A stretch of DNA of 64,000 nucleotides from Gracilaria domingensis (GCA_022539475.1 VCMS01000174.1:51847-115846); one strand, 5' to 3'; counted from the stretch's first letter, positions 8,306 to 20,494 are shown. Notes: a model not told the origin generated them from the sequence alone. Numbers and translations are program-made.

Positions 8306-10132
8306 AACGTCGATATCACACAACAGAACGATGAAGAGCCAGACAATGCCCTTGTTCGCATAACCGACGACCCACTCCTGGACGACGATATCGACTTTGG
8401 ATCCAATTCGCGGAGTGGGACGATCATCCACACAGCTTCGCCTATCTCGCGAACAGTATCCATGCTCGTCCCTTCGATGCACCCTTCAACGACATATGTG
8501 ACTATTCGGCAGCTGGTTCTCCACCCTCAGGCGCTCTTCTGCTAACAGCTAGGCAGAATATTCTTAAGGATTTGTACGAGCGCTCTGGGAACGAACCTTT
8601 ACCCGAGCATCGACTGCAACGCGCTCCTCACTGGCTTTCGGACGAGGCAATCGAAAAGGAAAAGCAAAGCCACCGAGAACGAGAGTAGTACCAAGCTGTA
8701 TCGATTCGAAACTTGCCGCGAATGGCCAATCTAATCTCATCTCATCACTTCTTCGTGATTAAGCACGACGGTGAGAGCAACTTCTACAAACTAAAGTGCC
8801 GTCTTGTTCCACATGGCGACAATGACAAGAGAAAGATTATCTTTGTTCATACTGTTTGCAACGATTCGCTTGCTCGTATCGCTCGCCTCACTACTCCACT
8901 TTTCCCTCTCCCCGTTGGATGTCATATCGGCCTACCTCCAAGCCGGAGAACTGCAGCGGGACATTTACATGAGGCCCCCGCGGGAATGGTCGGACTACGT
9001 CGACGAAATCTGGAAGCTTCTAGCTCCTCCATATGGACTCGTCGAATCTGGACGGCTATGGCAACCGTGCGTTGAGGAGGGGCTCCTCGAGAAAGGTTTC
9101 ATGACCGTACCAAGCAGACCACAACTCTTCCTACGGTGGAAATCAGACAAACTTCGCCTGCTCCTAGCCAAAGTGGTGCACGACATGATATTCGCCAGAG
9201 AGTCAAACTCCGCGCAGAAGTTCCGCCAGCACTCGCATCCAAGTTCGACGTCGGAAGGTTCTCTGATGGCAGCGAAATTGTCCTCAATATACTGTTCATT
9301 AGGCAGCCTTCCGACTTCAGCATATCTTTGAGCATGGACGAGCTCCTCAGCTCAACAACTCACTCCCATACCGCTTTCGAAGACAAGGAGGAAGGAAGAC
9401 AACCACCCGTGCACGCCGTAGGAGCTCAGACACTTCCAGAGCCTAACAGGAAAGTTAAACTTCCTAGGCCACGGAATTCTTCACCAAGCGTCCTTTGTTG
9501 CCAGTAAGCTCCAGCAGAATGTCTCCAGGCTCAAAGTGAGCTAAATTCGCCACCTCAACCAAGCGCTGAGCAACATTAAGCCCATGAAGCCACAGCTGCT
9601 GTACAAACCACCCGAATCCCCAATTTCAGAGGCCGACTTCCGCACTCATGTGCTCTCTCTCGTTCAGCGACGCCGCGTCAGAAACTTCTTTATAAGAGCA
9701 GACCGGCTTTTTGTGTGGCTTGGCCTATCCAGGAGACGAGGGCACAGTCTGCCCTTTCGTAGACTGGCAGAACTCGGAACAGAGTCTAGTTTCCATCTTC
9801 TCAGCTGGCGAAGAAGTACATGCTGCTTCTCAAACTGCAGACCGGTCGATACATCTTCTCAAGACCTTGCCCTACATACTGCACCCGTTTGGCAAGGCGG
9901 CAAAGCCCATCTCTCAAATGCTCGTCGATTCCTTCGGGCTACACAGACTGTTGCACTGCTCCGGGATTCCTTCGAAGCGAAAGAGATTGATTATCTAGAA
10001 TGGGTTCCAGGTCCAAAGAATCTGGCCGACGCACTAACGAAGATCAATTCGCATGCGTTCAAGAAGCTCAAGAACATAATGGTCACAGGAGCTATACCTG
10101 CCGACGTACTAGAGCCCATGACTCCAATGTAA
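8306..10132 (+). pseudogene. RT and RNase H remnant of the old copia element
   Basis: Pieces in several frames give a degenerate copia polymerase. About 8,713-8,880 corresponds to the RT N-terminal region. Bases 8,915-9,210 contain VISAYLQAGELQRDIYMRPPREW, PYGLVESGRLW and a decayed catalytic box KVVHDMIFA (DD lost). Bases 9,584-10,132 hold RNase H pieces ending with EWVPGPKNLADALTK and a stop at 10,130-10,132. The pieces match the layout of the young element at 5,900-7,300. Multiple shifts make it non-functional. Confidence 0.65.
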
Positions 10133-10153
10133 ACGGTTCAAACAACCTTGACC

Positions 10154-11020
10154 TCAAGCTTTACTCATGTTCTTCTTAGCCTTGCGCGCTGCACTCTTCG
10201 CTGACCCATTGATCTTCCTTCTAGATCTGCCCCTACCACCGCCACACTCTACCTGTCGAAGTTCGATCACTCGGGGAAATTCCCTCGGATCACCAACGCA
10301 GCGTCGAAATGCCTCGACGCATGCACGCAATGGGTACTGCGCCACGCAATCCAGTATGTGTCGCTGATCCGTGTCGATGCACACCACATGGTCCAAGTTC
10401 CTCGAACGCAACCGCGCTAGAAAGACACCAGAACTATGCGCCAAGACCCAGCCTTTGGAGCTGTCCAACGGCTCTGTACCCAGAGCCACTCGGCGGAGAA
10501 CAACCTTATGCAGGCTTTCGTTCATCCATTTTCCTGCATTTGCGAACAAAAACAAAGCCGGCAAATCCTGATGGAGAACGCTTTCCTTTGCCTCGTCTTC
10601 GCCAAAGGTTCGTGCGAGTGCATTGGGGACAGCCTCCTGGATGCACATATTAGGTGTCATGCTTACGAGCATCCTTTCTCTTCCAAGTTCAAACTGTCGT
10701 GACTGGTCTATCTTTTCTCGCTCACCATAGGAAGAAAATCGCACTAGAACACCGATATATCTTACCCAGTAGGAGTCAAGCGAGTTCAATACACTAGGAT
10801 CTTCCCTATACTTCAGACGTACCCAATCCGTCACTGCCTCATAGCGCACATCACACTTCACTTGACCGTGCCACACTCCCTCTACACTGAGAGCATTAGC
10901 CAAACTCGAGCCTCCCAGCCACCCGAACTGAATAGGGCACCACCTCCATTGGGGTTCATCGTGGTTGCGGCCATAATACTGCGGACCGCGATACACACGC
11001 AGCCCACGCTCACCGCCCAT
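10154..11020 (-). CDS. unknown basic protein, antisense, downstream of the old copia pol
   Basis: This is an uninterrupted frame of about 288 codons from ATG 11,018-11,020, and the frame stays open further upstream. It runs opposite to the copia element and ends 21 bp past the pol stop. Visible features are many aromatic and Arg residues (VYRGPQYYGRN, PQWRWCPIQFGWLGG), a central ALFLFANAGKWMNESLHKVV, and a strongly basic C-terminus (GRGRSRRKINGSAKSAARKA) that could be a nuclear or nucleic-acid-binding tail. I do not recognise the family. It lies between pol and an LTR-like block, so it may be an accessory antisense gene of the element rather than a host gene. Confidence 0.5.
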   Translation of the reverse strand: MGGERGLRVYRGPQYYGRNHDEPQWRWCPIQFGWLGGSSLANALSVEGVWHGQVKCDVRYEAVTDWVRLKYREDPSVLNSLDSYWVRYIGVLVRFSSYGEREKIDQSRQFELGRERMLVSMTPNMCIQEAVPNALARTFGEDEAKESVLHQDLPALFLFANAGKWMNESLHKVVLRRVALGTEPLDSSKGWVLAHSSGVFLARLRSRNLDHVVCIDTDQRHILDCVAQYPLRACVEAFRRCVGDPREFPRVIELRQVECGGGRGRSRRKINGSAKSAARKAKKNMSKA

Positions 11021-12740
11021 TATGGTGTCTCTGCTGATGTATATAACTGCACGTACATCCCACTCAGTTGTGGTTGCCAATGTCTCATAAGGGCCACATC
11101 TGTGCGCTTTTGTATGCTCTTGCCGACGTTTAGGTCTTTGCTGACACCCAGCACGATTTCGATCCCAACTGTACGCACAAACTCACCGCGCGAAAGATGC
11201 GCTCGATCTCATCGAGGTGTTGTGCAAAGTATCGCTCGCGGTGGCCCTACTCCCTACGCCGGACTTTGGTGATATCGCCCATTTCCCAGGTCCGAAATTG
11301 GACTTCGACCTCAACTACAGACCAACGCCGCTTGGACCCTTTGAGTTGATGTCGGTCGGACCTCTCCGGCCTTAACCGCTGTATGCCCCCACTCGCTGGA
11401 TGATGCGAAGTTCGTTTCGGGGTCTTGTACAAGGGGTATTGATTTACTCCCAAGGGCACTGTAGAGCAATGCCTGCAAGCAGAAAAACATCACGAAGACG
11501 TTCGGGATCTTCATCTACGGAGGGCAGTCAGTGAACAGAGCCTCTCTGGAGTGTCACGGCTAGTCGGGTGTAGACCCGGGCCAAACCGTCACGACGGAGC
11601 ATAGAGAGTTGAGCAGAGAAAGCAAACCACGTGTGCGGAGTGTACCTCCTTAGAGGGTTGGTACCACAGAGTGGGTAAAAAGAGGAAAAGGGAAAGGCAC
11701 AAACGCGAGTGAGGTGGCTTCAAGAAAAAGAGGCAGAAAGGTACGGCGTACAGCCGGGGGTTCCCTGTACAGGGTCGAAACGCGACAAAAGCGGTTAACA
11801 CTCCCACGATTGGGTTTAGTAGAAGACACAGTGTAAATAGCCGAACCGTTGCCACGGGGAGTCCCTCCGATAAAGAGTTGTCCACCGCCGAAGGCGAGAA
11901 AGGCTAGAGCCGAGATCCTGAAGTAGGATCACCCGGGTTGGGGAAATTTACTGGGGGCGATGGCGTCGACGCCAGCGCGCTAAGTAGTGCGCTCACTAAA
12001 ATTTGTCAATAATATCAACTAAAACACCCACTAAATGTGACAAACGCCGACCTGTTGTAATCAACTTCCCATCAGCTCCACCGTGTCCGACAAGTCCAAA
12101 CCATCTCGATGGCAACCACTACTTATTAGTAGTCTTATACTGGTGTGTACCAGGGAAGCCCGTGAACGGGATTTATCACTAAGTCCAGCCAAAATCCTCA
12201 TATATAAGCGTTACACTACAAACACAACGGTATTTCGGCGGTGCGACGATCGCGGTGCTGGTGTTCTCAAACGCGAGCTGCCTCTAAAGCGATCCCCAGC
12301 CACTCGGCCGCCCTGTGCACTTCTACGTCTTCCAAGCTCAACCAAACTCCCGCTGCCGCCCTTGTCCCACATTTTCGACCTCCTCCAAGACACTCGCTGC
12401 CGCCGCATGGTCTCCCCGATGACTTTTGACTTTTTCCCTCTACTTTACTCTCCACTTTGTTCTTCTTCGCTGTTATGCTTCCGGTTTGTTGCTCCTTATT
12501 CGATTGTCTTTCTGCGCAATGATTTCTCACTTCGCGCGAGCCATCTCAGATCATTAAGTCGATAGACTGAAAAACCGGTCTACAGCGGTGCACGAGGCGA
12601 GAGGCTGCCGTTTTAAACAAAAGCTTAGTTGCGGCGTTTAAATATATCCAAACGACGTTGATTGCATAGTGGGCGATAGCGCTGGCTTTGCGCTTTGCAC
12701 TCGTTGCAATCACGTCCATTCGCCAGCCGCTGGTGCTGTC
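11021..12740. other. no confident gene between antisense gene and LTR-like block
   Basis: On the - strand, short open stretches (for example around 11,190-11,250, reading FAQHLDEIERIF) and a GTGAGT donor-like site at 11,186-11,181 hint at upstream exons of the antisense gene, but no consistent splice model worked. The rest (11,260-12,740) has only short, compositionally biased frames. If the old copia element extends to the LTR-like block at 12,741, this is its decayed 3' internal region. Confidence 0.4.
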
Positions 12741-13155
12741 TGTTGTAAATTTACAACGTATGAGAATTAGATATTTATTTTGTCTAACCTTTTTGTTGGA
12801 AAACTGACCGATAGTGCCCGTCTTCCCGCCAGGAGGGAGAATGTGGCAGCAGTCGAGCCTTGTTGTTTACTACCGGAGTCCTTGAGTCAGTTTAGCTGAC
12901 TCGGAGGACACGGGCAGCACTTCGTGGCGAACTCGAAAACTTGGGAAGCTTTGCCGTTCCGAACAAGAAAAATAAAGAACACCTGGCTGAGACGCAAGCC
13001 TGGGTAGAAGAGGGAACAACAACAGGGAGCAACAAAATAGGGCTCACAGTTTTACTCTTCTCGGTCTTCAATCTTTTGTTTTAGCCGCGCCGCGAGCCCT
13101 TGAAAATACCCGCCATCTTGTAGCTCTGCGCTTGTGATGCTGACGCTTCCTTTGG
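12741..13155 (+). repeat. LTR-like block, probable 3' LTR of the old copia element
   Basis: The segment starting near tgttgtaaatttacaac and running to about 13,155 shares its second half with the LTR remnant at 1-168: cacctggctgag / gcctggcccag, gagcaacaa, gggctcacagtt, ctcttctcggtc, gccgcgccgcgagccc. Identity is clearly below that of the young LTR pairs. Its start and target duplication cannot be fixed, so it could also be a solo LTR of the same family. Confidence 0.5.
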
Positions 13156-14057
13156 AATCCGAATCTTCTTACTTTCTTTCATTCCAGCTTTTCTTCGAAG
13201 TTTAACTGTACCTACAGCTTTGGATAGTCTGCTTAAAACTGATAGTATAGTTGAACTTTGCAAAAGAGGTGGAGAGCCCGGGAATTCGCAAAACGTTTCG
13301 GATTACTGACAGACGTAAACGTTTACACCAATCGCTGATTGTTAATACATGAAACGAATTGAAATTATTAAACCACTTGTACTTGTTCTGAATTATAGTG
13401 TAACAGCATGTGTAAATAAGATGTACATCTTCAGGCAGGAAGATGCCAAGAAATTGTTCACATGTTGATAGTACTTTTTTGGTGAAAACAAAACGTCTTT
13501 GGTCATTGTTCGTTGGAGTTTTTACGTTAAAGACAAGAGATACTTTACTTTACCGTATTAGGTTAACGTAGAGTACACTGTTTTAAAGTTTAACTAAAAT
13601 AATTTTTAATGATAGTACGCCGTACTCAACATTACTATATAGCGATAAAATCGCTATATTACGGTTTTTTAAGTGTACACGTTTCAAATACAATATATTA
13701 TTTGCAGAGGAAAACATAAGTTATCTCATTGAACTACTTGAATACTACCATTGCACTATTTCTTGGAAACTGAGAAGCTTATGCTCGTCAAAGAAGTAGC
13801 ATACCAATCTGGTTATAGTCCCGGAAATACAACTTTTCCCGCATATTTTGTTGTATCTTGCTACCAGTAGATCTTCATTACAAATAGTAGATGATTGCGC
13901 AAAGAAAACAGAAAGAGCTTCTTGCTGTTCATAAAGCAGCAACACAGTAAATACGAAGTAGTTTGTAGACGAGCACACATAATAAAATAAAGCAAATAGC
14001 ATTTACGTGACAAGAAGACTTTGATATCTCTTAAAGACTAAGATATTGCGCAATTCA
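13156..14057. other. AT-rich non-coding stretch with a hairpin
   Basis: I see no gene of substance. The stretch holds a foldback hairpin near 13,611-13,676 and AT-rich sequence downstream of the dead Harbinger-like transposase. Confidence 0.5.
13611..13676. repeat. foldback hairpin repeat, copy 1
   Basis: An imperfect palindrome is centred on tatagcga-taaaa-tcgctata (about 13,637-13,658) with gtacgccgtact on the left side. The same motifs (ctatatagcga, aaaatcgctata, gccgtact) recur at 18,681-18,777 in the same orientation. It looks like a small MITE-type repeat, more decayed than copy 2. Confidence 0.55.
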
Positions 14058-15340
14058 TTACAAATTTCTAGGTTCGATGTCTTCCTCATCTGACCCAAAC
14101 GGTCTGAATTGAGCGTCCATTTTTCGCTGCCTCTTTGCGCGATACTTTTGTTGGGAAAGTCTGCGTTTGGCTGTGGTGTGTTCGCCAATGGACATCAAAC
14201 GATTTCTGATTCTATTATAAAATTCCCCATCAGCGGCTCGTAGCGGATTTTCCATTACATGTGCATTTTTAAAGCTGCGCAAAATTAAAAAATATAGTCA
14301 TAAAGTGTTTCATTCCAACGACACTTCGAACCTAAAACATTCCATACCTGCGTTAAACGACCAAAATAATTTTCCACCAGCACACGATCAGAAGATACTT
14401 TAGTATTATTTTCCTCCTCTTCAAATTTTAAATGTCCATGTTGGGGTTTCTTTTTTGGATGAATAGCGCGCAGAGCCTCGGCAGCTCCTTGATAACCTTT
14501 TTCTAATAAAACAACCCAAGAATTTTGATAATTAGAAATTAAATCCCCTGTATCAATTATAAAATTCACGCCTTCGTTGTTCCGTTTCTTCATGGAAGTT
14601 TTATGCTCCTCAATATTTTAGTAAAATATATCGATGTCTGAAGTTGAACCTGGAAAGTGGGGCATTACAAAAATTGCCAACCTATTCGATAGGACAGAAA
14701 CTTCAGATTTGTAGGCATATAACTTGTGGTTTCCACCGTAATATTTTTTCCCTTCCTCCAGACTACTGGATGGTCAGAATGAGTGCTGAAAAAGAACATC
14801 GATCGCGTAGCGACAGAAAGAAAAATTTTGAAAGCCGAGATTATGCTTTAAAAGTTTTGGTATAGTCCAGCAACAGTCATTTAGAGTGACGTATTCATGA
14901 AAAATATCCTCCGCAACGGCGGTTATAAATTTGATGATAACTTCCTGAAAAGTGGATATGTTGATGTTGAACATTTGCCTCAGGAAATCCCATTTTCCGC
15001 CGTGTTTTAGAGCCGTCAACGTCATAAAAAAGAAATGTTTTTCTGCAAGAGTGAAACGTCTTCCTCTTCCAGAATTCCAGCTTTTTTTGTCAAGACGATT
15101 TACGACATCCCAAAGCTTCAAAAAGTTTATAGAAGAAAAATTTGTCATCAGAAAAATAGTTTGAGAACCATTCTGAAAATAGAACGAATCGTAAATAGGA
15201 CAGTCTGAATCATTTTTTTCATCGGAGTCCTTTACAACTATTGTAGTTGAAAAGTTTTGTAAATTCGCTTCTTGCTCTAAACGTTGAGCGGCAAGCAAAT
15301 TGATGCTTTTAGAAGCATGTTCTGAAGTTACTGGGTTCAT
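14058..15340 (-). pseudogene. dead PIF/Harbinger-like (DDE_Tnp_4) transposase
   Basis: From ATG 15,340 the - strand encodes an N-terminal region with a helix-turn-helix-like stretch (RRFTLAEKHFFFMTLTALKHGGKWDF), then RYAIDVLFQ (first catalytic Asp). After an in-frame TGA at about 14,774 it reads GGNHKLYAYKSEVSVL and PHFPGSTSDIDIF. After a TAA near 14,614 come LLEKGYQGAAEAL and RVLVENYFGRLTQVW (catalytic Glu). The second catalytic position, normally Asp in A/GDKGYxG, is Glu here. A frameshift near 14,283 precedes the basic tail. Two stops plus a shift make it a pseudogene. Terminal repeats were not found. Confidence 0.7.
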
Positions 15341-15900
15341 TTGAAGGAGGGATTATGGCGTGAGAATGTTTGCGACAAACGCAGAGAAGCTAGCTATCTA
15401 GGATTTGCTATTATACTGAGACATTTTTTAGAAGATACACTTTTCTACTAGTTCAATATGTCTATGCATTTCTACTTGTGTACAATTATTATGCTACAAC
15501 TGTCGTAATGTAGTGTTGTCATTATTCTTTACTGCAGTCTGTGTTGTTGTGACGTGGTATATTCCCGTATACCACTGTATTTCTAGGAAGAAAAGGTAAA
15601 AAACTAAAAGATAAAGCTACTACGCAACAAGTACTTATTTTCGTTGTATGTCTAGTAGCAACTCGCTCAGATTTGCACCAAAGTAAGGCCGCTGTATACT
15701 GTCAGCCTTTCTACCGGGAACTGCGGGAAAATATACTTTTTCGATACTTTTTCATTACGCCATAGAGAATATCCACGTGTGCTTTTATTTTAATCAGGGT
15801 AGACGCGTGACAATGATGATTCGCAACTGGAGACAATCACTAAAGAAAACATTTTCTTTTCAATTTTGAGTGACTGTCACCAAATGATTAAAATTAAAGT
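15341..15900. other. AT-rich non-coding stretch
   Basis: This lies upstream of the dead transposase. I see nothing beyond AT-rich sequence and short frames. Confidence 0.45.
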
Positions 15901-16110
15901 GTGACGCGCCCCGTAAGGCTCTGCAAGCTGCATTGTTGCCAGCAACGAAGGATGCGTTCCTTTGTTGAATATTGTGAAGATGCAGCGCAGAAGGGCGTGT
16001 GGAGTGTGACGCGCCCCGTAAGGCTCTGCAAGCTGCATTGTTGCCAGCAACGAAGGATGCGTTCCTTTGTTGAATATTGTGAAGATGCAGCGCAGAAGGG
16101 CGTGTGGAGA
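15901..16110. repeat. 105-bp tandem duplication
   Basis: Two adjacent 105-bp units (15,901-16,005 and 16,006-16,110) look identical, both beginning gtgacgcgccccgtaaggc. The length is a multiple of three, so frames on both strands stay open through both copies; that alone does not show coding. Lack of divergence suggests a recent duplication. Confidence 0.9.
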
Positions 16111-16200
16111 AGCATTGAAGAGGAGCGTCCGTTACGCAAAGAAAGCAGATTTTTACTAGAAGCAGCAGGAAGCCCTCAGTATCAAGCAATTAGGGCGGAC

Positions 16201-16449
16201 TCAACGCTGAATACGACGCACACCATTCAGAGTAATACGAGTCAACGGCACGTCTCCAGTTCCTACGGATTCGGCGGCGCGAATTAACTCCTGTAGCGCG
16301 GCGCGGATCCTGAAAACGGCGTCGCGGAAGCCAGCAATATAGCCCGTGCGGTAATCGTACGTGACGTTGAAGAGAATTTCGTGAATCTCGTCCACGATGG
16401 AGGCCTCCTCTGCCTCTACATCGAGGACTGAGCGGGTACGGGGTGGCAT
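16201..16449 (-). CDS. small hypothetical protein (82 aa)
   Basis: The frame from ATG 16,447-16,449 (MPPRTRSVL) to the stop at 16,201 encodes an acidic, helix-prone peptide (DVEAEEASIVDEIHEILF) followed by an Ala/Arg-rich amphipathic segment (GFRDAVFRIRAALQELIRAA). An in-frame upstream extension to 16,563 is proline/serine-rich and looks like leader sequence. I do not recognise a family. Composition is protein-like, but the length leaves real doubt. Confidence 0.3.
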   Translation of the reverse strand: MPPRTRSVLDVEAEEASIVDEIHEILFNVTYDYRTGYIAGFRDAVFRIRAALQELIRAAESVGTGDVPLTRITLNGVRRIQR

Positions 16450-18680
16450 GGGAGGTGGCAGGATAAACGATAGGTGCAAGGGTGGCTGCAGCGACTCGGT
16501 GGGATGTCTGCAAGGTGACGAAGACAGTCGGATGGCGTGATGCAGGTATATGTGCAGCACCACTCAGCAGTTGACAGAGTGGTGGCCACGTGGCAATTTA
16601 CTGGGTGCACCTGAGACATTAATCCACCAATGCATTGGGAAGGAACTGACAATTAATTAGGGAAATTGATTAATTTTCAACAAGAAATTGTTGGGAAGGA
16701 ATTAATGTCTTGTTGACAATCCACTACGAACAAAACAGCTGAGGACATGTCGGTGACATGTCCCATGGAAAGGAATTATTACTTGTCAACAAGGAGATAA
16801 CCTTACATGTCATCAATCAAATAGAAACGACTCATCGATTCGGGCAAAACTAATGGAATTTCGGACAACTTTTCTGTGGAATGGAAGGCACACGCGACCT
16901 GACCTGTCTCAATGAGAAGCTGCTTCGCGTCTATAAAGAAACGGTCAAGAGACTCATTATGGCCAGGTGGTTATGACCGCATCGAAACAGCACTTGTGCG
17001 AGGAACCAATCAAGAAACCCACACAAGACATAAATATACAAGTAGTAACTAGTGAACCCTTAGATTAGAAATACGACTAGTATGCATTCTTTGAGATTAT
17101 TCAATGGCTCATTTCTTTATATAAACCCCCCTCCGAAGAGCGATGGTCTCCAAAATCTGGAGGGGGCAGACCACCTTGACGACCTCACACACACTTCCTT
17201 TGGCAAACCCCCACCACCCTTCAGAGCAGTCTGCTCCCTCTTGCCATCAACCTTCCTACATTCAACCCAACAGTGAGCGGCTTGGTCTCCCGCTTCGCAA
17301 CTCGTCTCTACGCGGCTAGTCGTGCTGCCCTGTCTTGGGCTCGCTTGCACTTCCACGCCGTCGCTTGCAACTACCAGTACACAGTTCCGACGAACTTAGG
17401 TTGACGTTTGCGCACCCTTTGCGTTCTTTCGCTCCCCGCCCAGCTGTGGACTACTCTAGTTTGCTGTCACAGGGCTGCTGATCTTTGCTGCCTACCATAC
17501 GCTAGCAACAACAGAACGCTACGCTGCCGTCGACAACAGCACGACGGCTGGTACCCCCTAGTGTTTTGTTTCTGCAGTTGGGTTGTCACCACCCGCGCCA
17601 TTCGTTCACAAAAATGGCGTCCACAAATATGACGCTGTAGTTGCCAAGTTGACCTTTGTCATAGTATGTTCGAAGCATATACCGAGTTTTACTAATATTG
17701 TGAAGGTCATAACTTTGCTGTGACTCTTTTTTTCTCTCTTAGCAAGTATAGGTATATAGTACAGTTGTAGATCTTTGTTACTGAAATGTTTTGAGCACTT
17801 AACTCCATCCCAGCGCAAAGATAGAAGGCCGAAAAATTCAAATATAAGCCGGAAAAGGTACATATGTGCTCACTACATCTTTCTGTTTTAGTTTGTTCTA
17901 AACATTTGTCAGGGAAAAGTCCATTACATGTTGTTTTGATGTATATATGCTACCCATCAGGCTTGCTATTTCTTCAAAACTGTTTACTTTGTACAAGATA
18001 TCGACCTATGTAGTTTTGAAGAAAAGAACATATGTTGGCAACTTGAAATATGTGCAATATGTCGTTGACATATTGGACATGTCGCAACATGCCAGGCTAC
18101 TTAGCCTTAGGTTGAGAGGAATCTACCTCCGAAACTCATGTAAGGCCGTGATGCAAGGAAATTCTTCCACGTAGTATACTTAGGGTTTTTTCTTTTGACT
18201 CCTCCAAAACTCAAAAACCACCGTCTCTTAAAAATATAACGCTCAAATAACCATAATGTAAATCTTTGGTGTAAATTAAAAGCCTGTCGTTTACATTTTC
18301 TTCTTTGCGAAGGGTTTTTGCTAACTTCCCGGAGCTCCCCGCTACCGGGAAAAGCGGGAAATAGCAAAACTTTCAAAATAGTAAAAAACATATATTTTTG
18401 CGCCAATCAGTAGTCGTGAATTGTTGTAAAAGTTTCGAAATCTACTAAATCTTTGCTTACAGAGAAACAGAGACATTAGAGTGGCACGGTGTGTGCAGCC
18501 AAGATGTTCGCATATATTGCAGTAGATGTCGAGGAATCTTAAAATGTCGATGATACTCCTTCACCAAAAGTAGAACGTCTCTATCATCGAATATTTGCGT
18601 TGTTAGGTCACCAAACAAGAATATCTTGCTAGGCGATAGAATGCTCCAGTGGAGAACATGGTTCTGATTCTAAAGTAAAT
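16450..18680. other. gene-poor stretch
   Basis: Only short unsupported frames are present. Bases 16,640-17,060 (repeated ggaaggaatta and gacatgtc motifs, then a TATA-like tctataaag at about 16,931) have an LTR-like look, but no partner copy is in the window. 17,640-18,680 is AT-rich with no visible gene. Confidence 0.4.
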
Positions 18681-18777
18681 ATCATAATAACAAAACTATG
18701 CCGTACTTAACACCGCTATATAGCGACAAAATCGCTATACAACGCGGTTTAGTACGGCGTAATTTTGGTGTTATGAT
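18681..18777. repeat. foldback hairpin repeat, copy 2 (MITE-like, 97 bp)
   Basis: This is an almost fully self-complementary 97-bp element. Its ends are atcataataacaaaac and attttggtgttatgat, its middle parts gccgtactta and ttagtacggc, and its inner stem tatagcga / tcgctata around a short loop (18,727-18,730). Copy 1 lies at 13,611-13,676. The family resembles small foldback MITEs. No clear target duplication is seen. Confidence 0.75.
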
Positions 18778-20494
18778 TGGGTCTTTGAAGTCACATTAGG
18801 GAAGTCCAATAGTACTACGGTATATCTACAAATATATACATGTGTTGGGTGCAAGACACTTTTCTTTGTCGAGAACGAAGCTAAATGATAACAGATCCTG
18901 CGGAAAATACACGCTTTCCCGCTGATTTATGCCGATTTGGCCAGCCAGAATGGCAACCTTCGTTTGTCTCGTCAATAAGGTCTGGTTCACTGTCAGCAAT
19001 ATCCCCATGCTGTGTGCGTGAGGAATTTTCCTCACGCACATTTTGGATGAGATGTGCGTGAGTTGGTCCCATCTTGTCGAAGTCTGTCGACTCGCGGTCC
19101 TCTGGCTCCTTCAGGAGCTAGAGTTCCGGACCAACGAGGCCCAGTGTCCCGGCGCCCGGCGACGCTGTTCTACTGGACAACGATGGGAAGCACAGTGGCG
19201 GCCCTCGGCAGGGCTGCATGTGCGGACGGACTAACGGCCCCCGCTGGGGCTGCGTCGCGCTGGTCGTCAGAGACCGATACAAACAATAGTATAGTTGTAG
19301 AAGATAGTTTTATTAATGATTTTGATTGTTCGTAAAGTCGTTCATCGACAACTAGCTCTCTACTTAAGTACTGTTCGAGATAGCGTAAACCTGCTAAACC
19401 GCGTATCTCCCCGCTGAGCCAGATTAGTTACAGGAGCTCTAAAAAAGACGCATATGCGCCTCTAATAAATCAAATACAGTATATCCCCGATATATATCTC
19501 TCGAGAGATATATATACAGTATCCCTATCAATGCAGTTGAGGCTCCACTCCACAAAGCACAAATCTCACTCTTCTGACCACCAGGGTCCCAAAGAACCCG
19601 ACATCGAGATTCATATCTCAAACATTCTTCATCAACACATTCGCCACATCTCACTCAACGTGAGTGACGTGGTCCCGTTGGTGCGTGAGCCTCACCCAGG
19701 CGGCAAGGTGAGCTCACGCATTCCCTCACCAAACGGGACCAAATCATCACCCACATGACGAACTTCCATTCTTCGTCAGTAATCTTCGTTCGTTCGTTCT
19801 ACAGGCACGTACGTGCGCCGCCTTGTGACTTCGTTCGCGCTTCTGCGCTTGCTCGCGACAACTTCGCACCTGTCGACCGGTGCGATGGTACCGACGGAAG
19901 CCCTTCCAGCCTTACAACTCCCCTTGCGAGGCCAATACAACGCTCTCAGCTACGAGGCGGCAGCCGCACTAGCACTGGGGCGCCGTCGCGCACTTATCCC
20001 GCCGCCTCACCACGCCGTCGACCGGTCGCGTGACTGACTGGCGTGCATCATGCCGCTGCAGTAATTAGATCATACCGCGGTCTCTAGTCGCGCATAGCGC
20101 GGGCCTCGGCCACTCGCCGCCACCCGAATATGTCTGCCCGCTATCTGCTTCGTCATCACCATGACAGGCGATGGATTCGTGCTACAGCTCAAAAAGAGGT
20201 CCATCTCATCAGCTTTTGCCATCAGTACAAAGCGACCCTCTTTATTGAACTCTGTACTAGAAAGATACGCTCAATCTCATTTCTTCTGCATAATTCTAAG
20301 CTGCAGCGGCGACCATAACGGATACGAAACATTAGGCTCAACGCTCCGCATAACTTCTTCTAAACATCAGACAATCAACAGCTATCCTTTAATTCCGCTT
20401 CGGCTTCCAACTGACAACAAACCTGCTTAATGTATTCTATATACATGTAGTCTTCGAAAATGAAAGGCTTTCTTTCTTTCCGACGACTGCGAAC
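18778..20494. other. gene-poor stretch with a perfect palindrome
   Basis: I see no supported gene. A perfect 26-bp palindrome centred on ctcgag lies at 19,490-19,515 within TA-rich sequence. A short cgttcgttcgttc run lies near 19,788. GC-rich coding-like frames around 19,755-20,037 overlap in several phases and are not convincing. Confidence 0.4.

Noticed and set aside
11247-11514. Separate small gene on the - strand
   Set aside because: Overlapping short frames with no homology-like features and no clear start.
16190-16652. Several overlapping - strand frames beside the 82-residue candidate
   Set aside because: Proline/arginine-biased shadows in other phases.
19755-20037. Two overlapping + strand frames
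   Set aside because: Biased composition, mutually exclusive frames, no motif.
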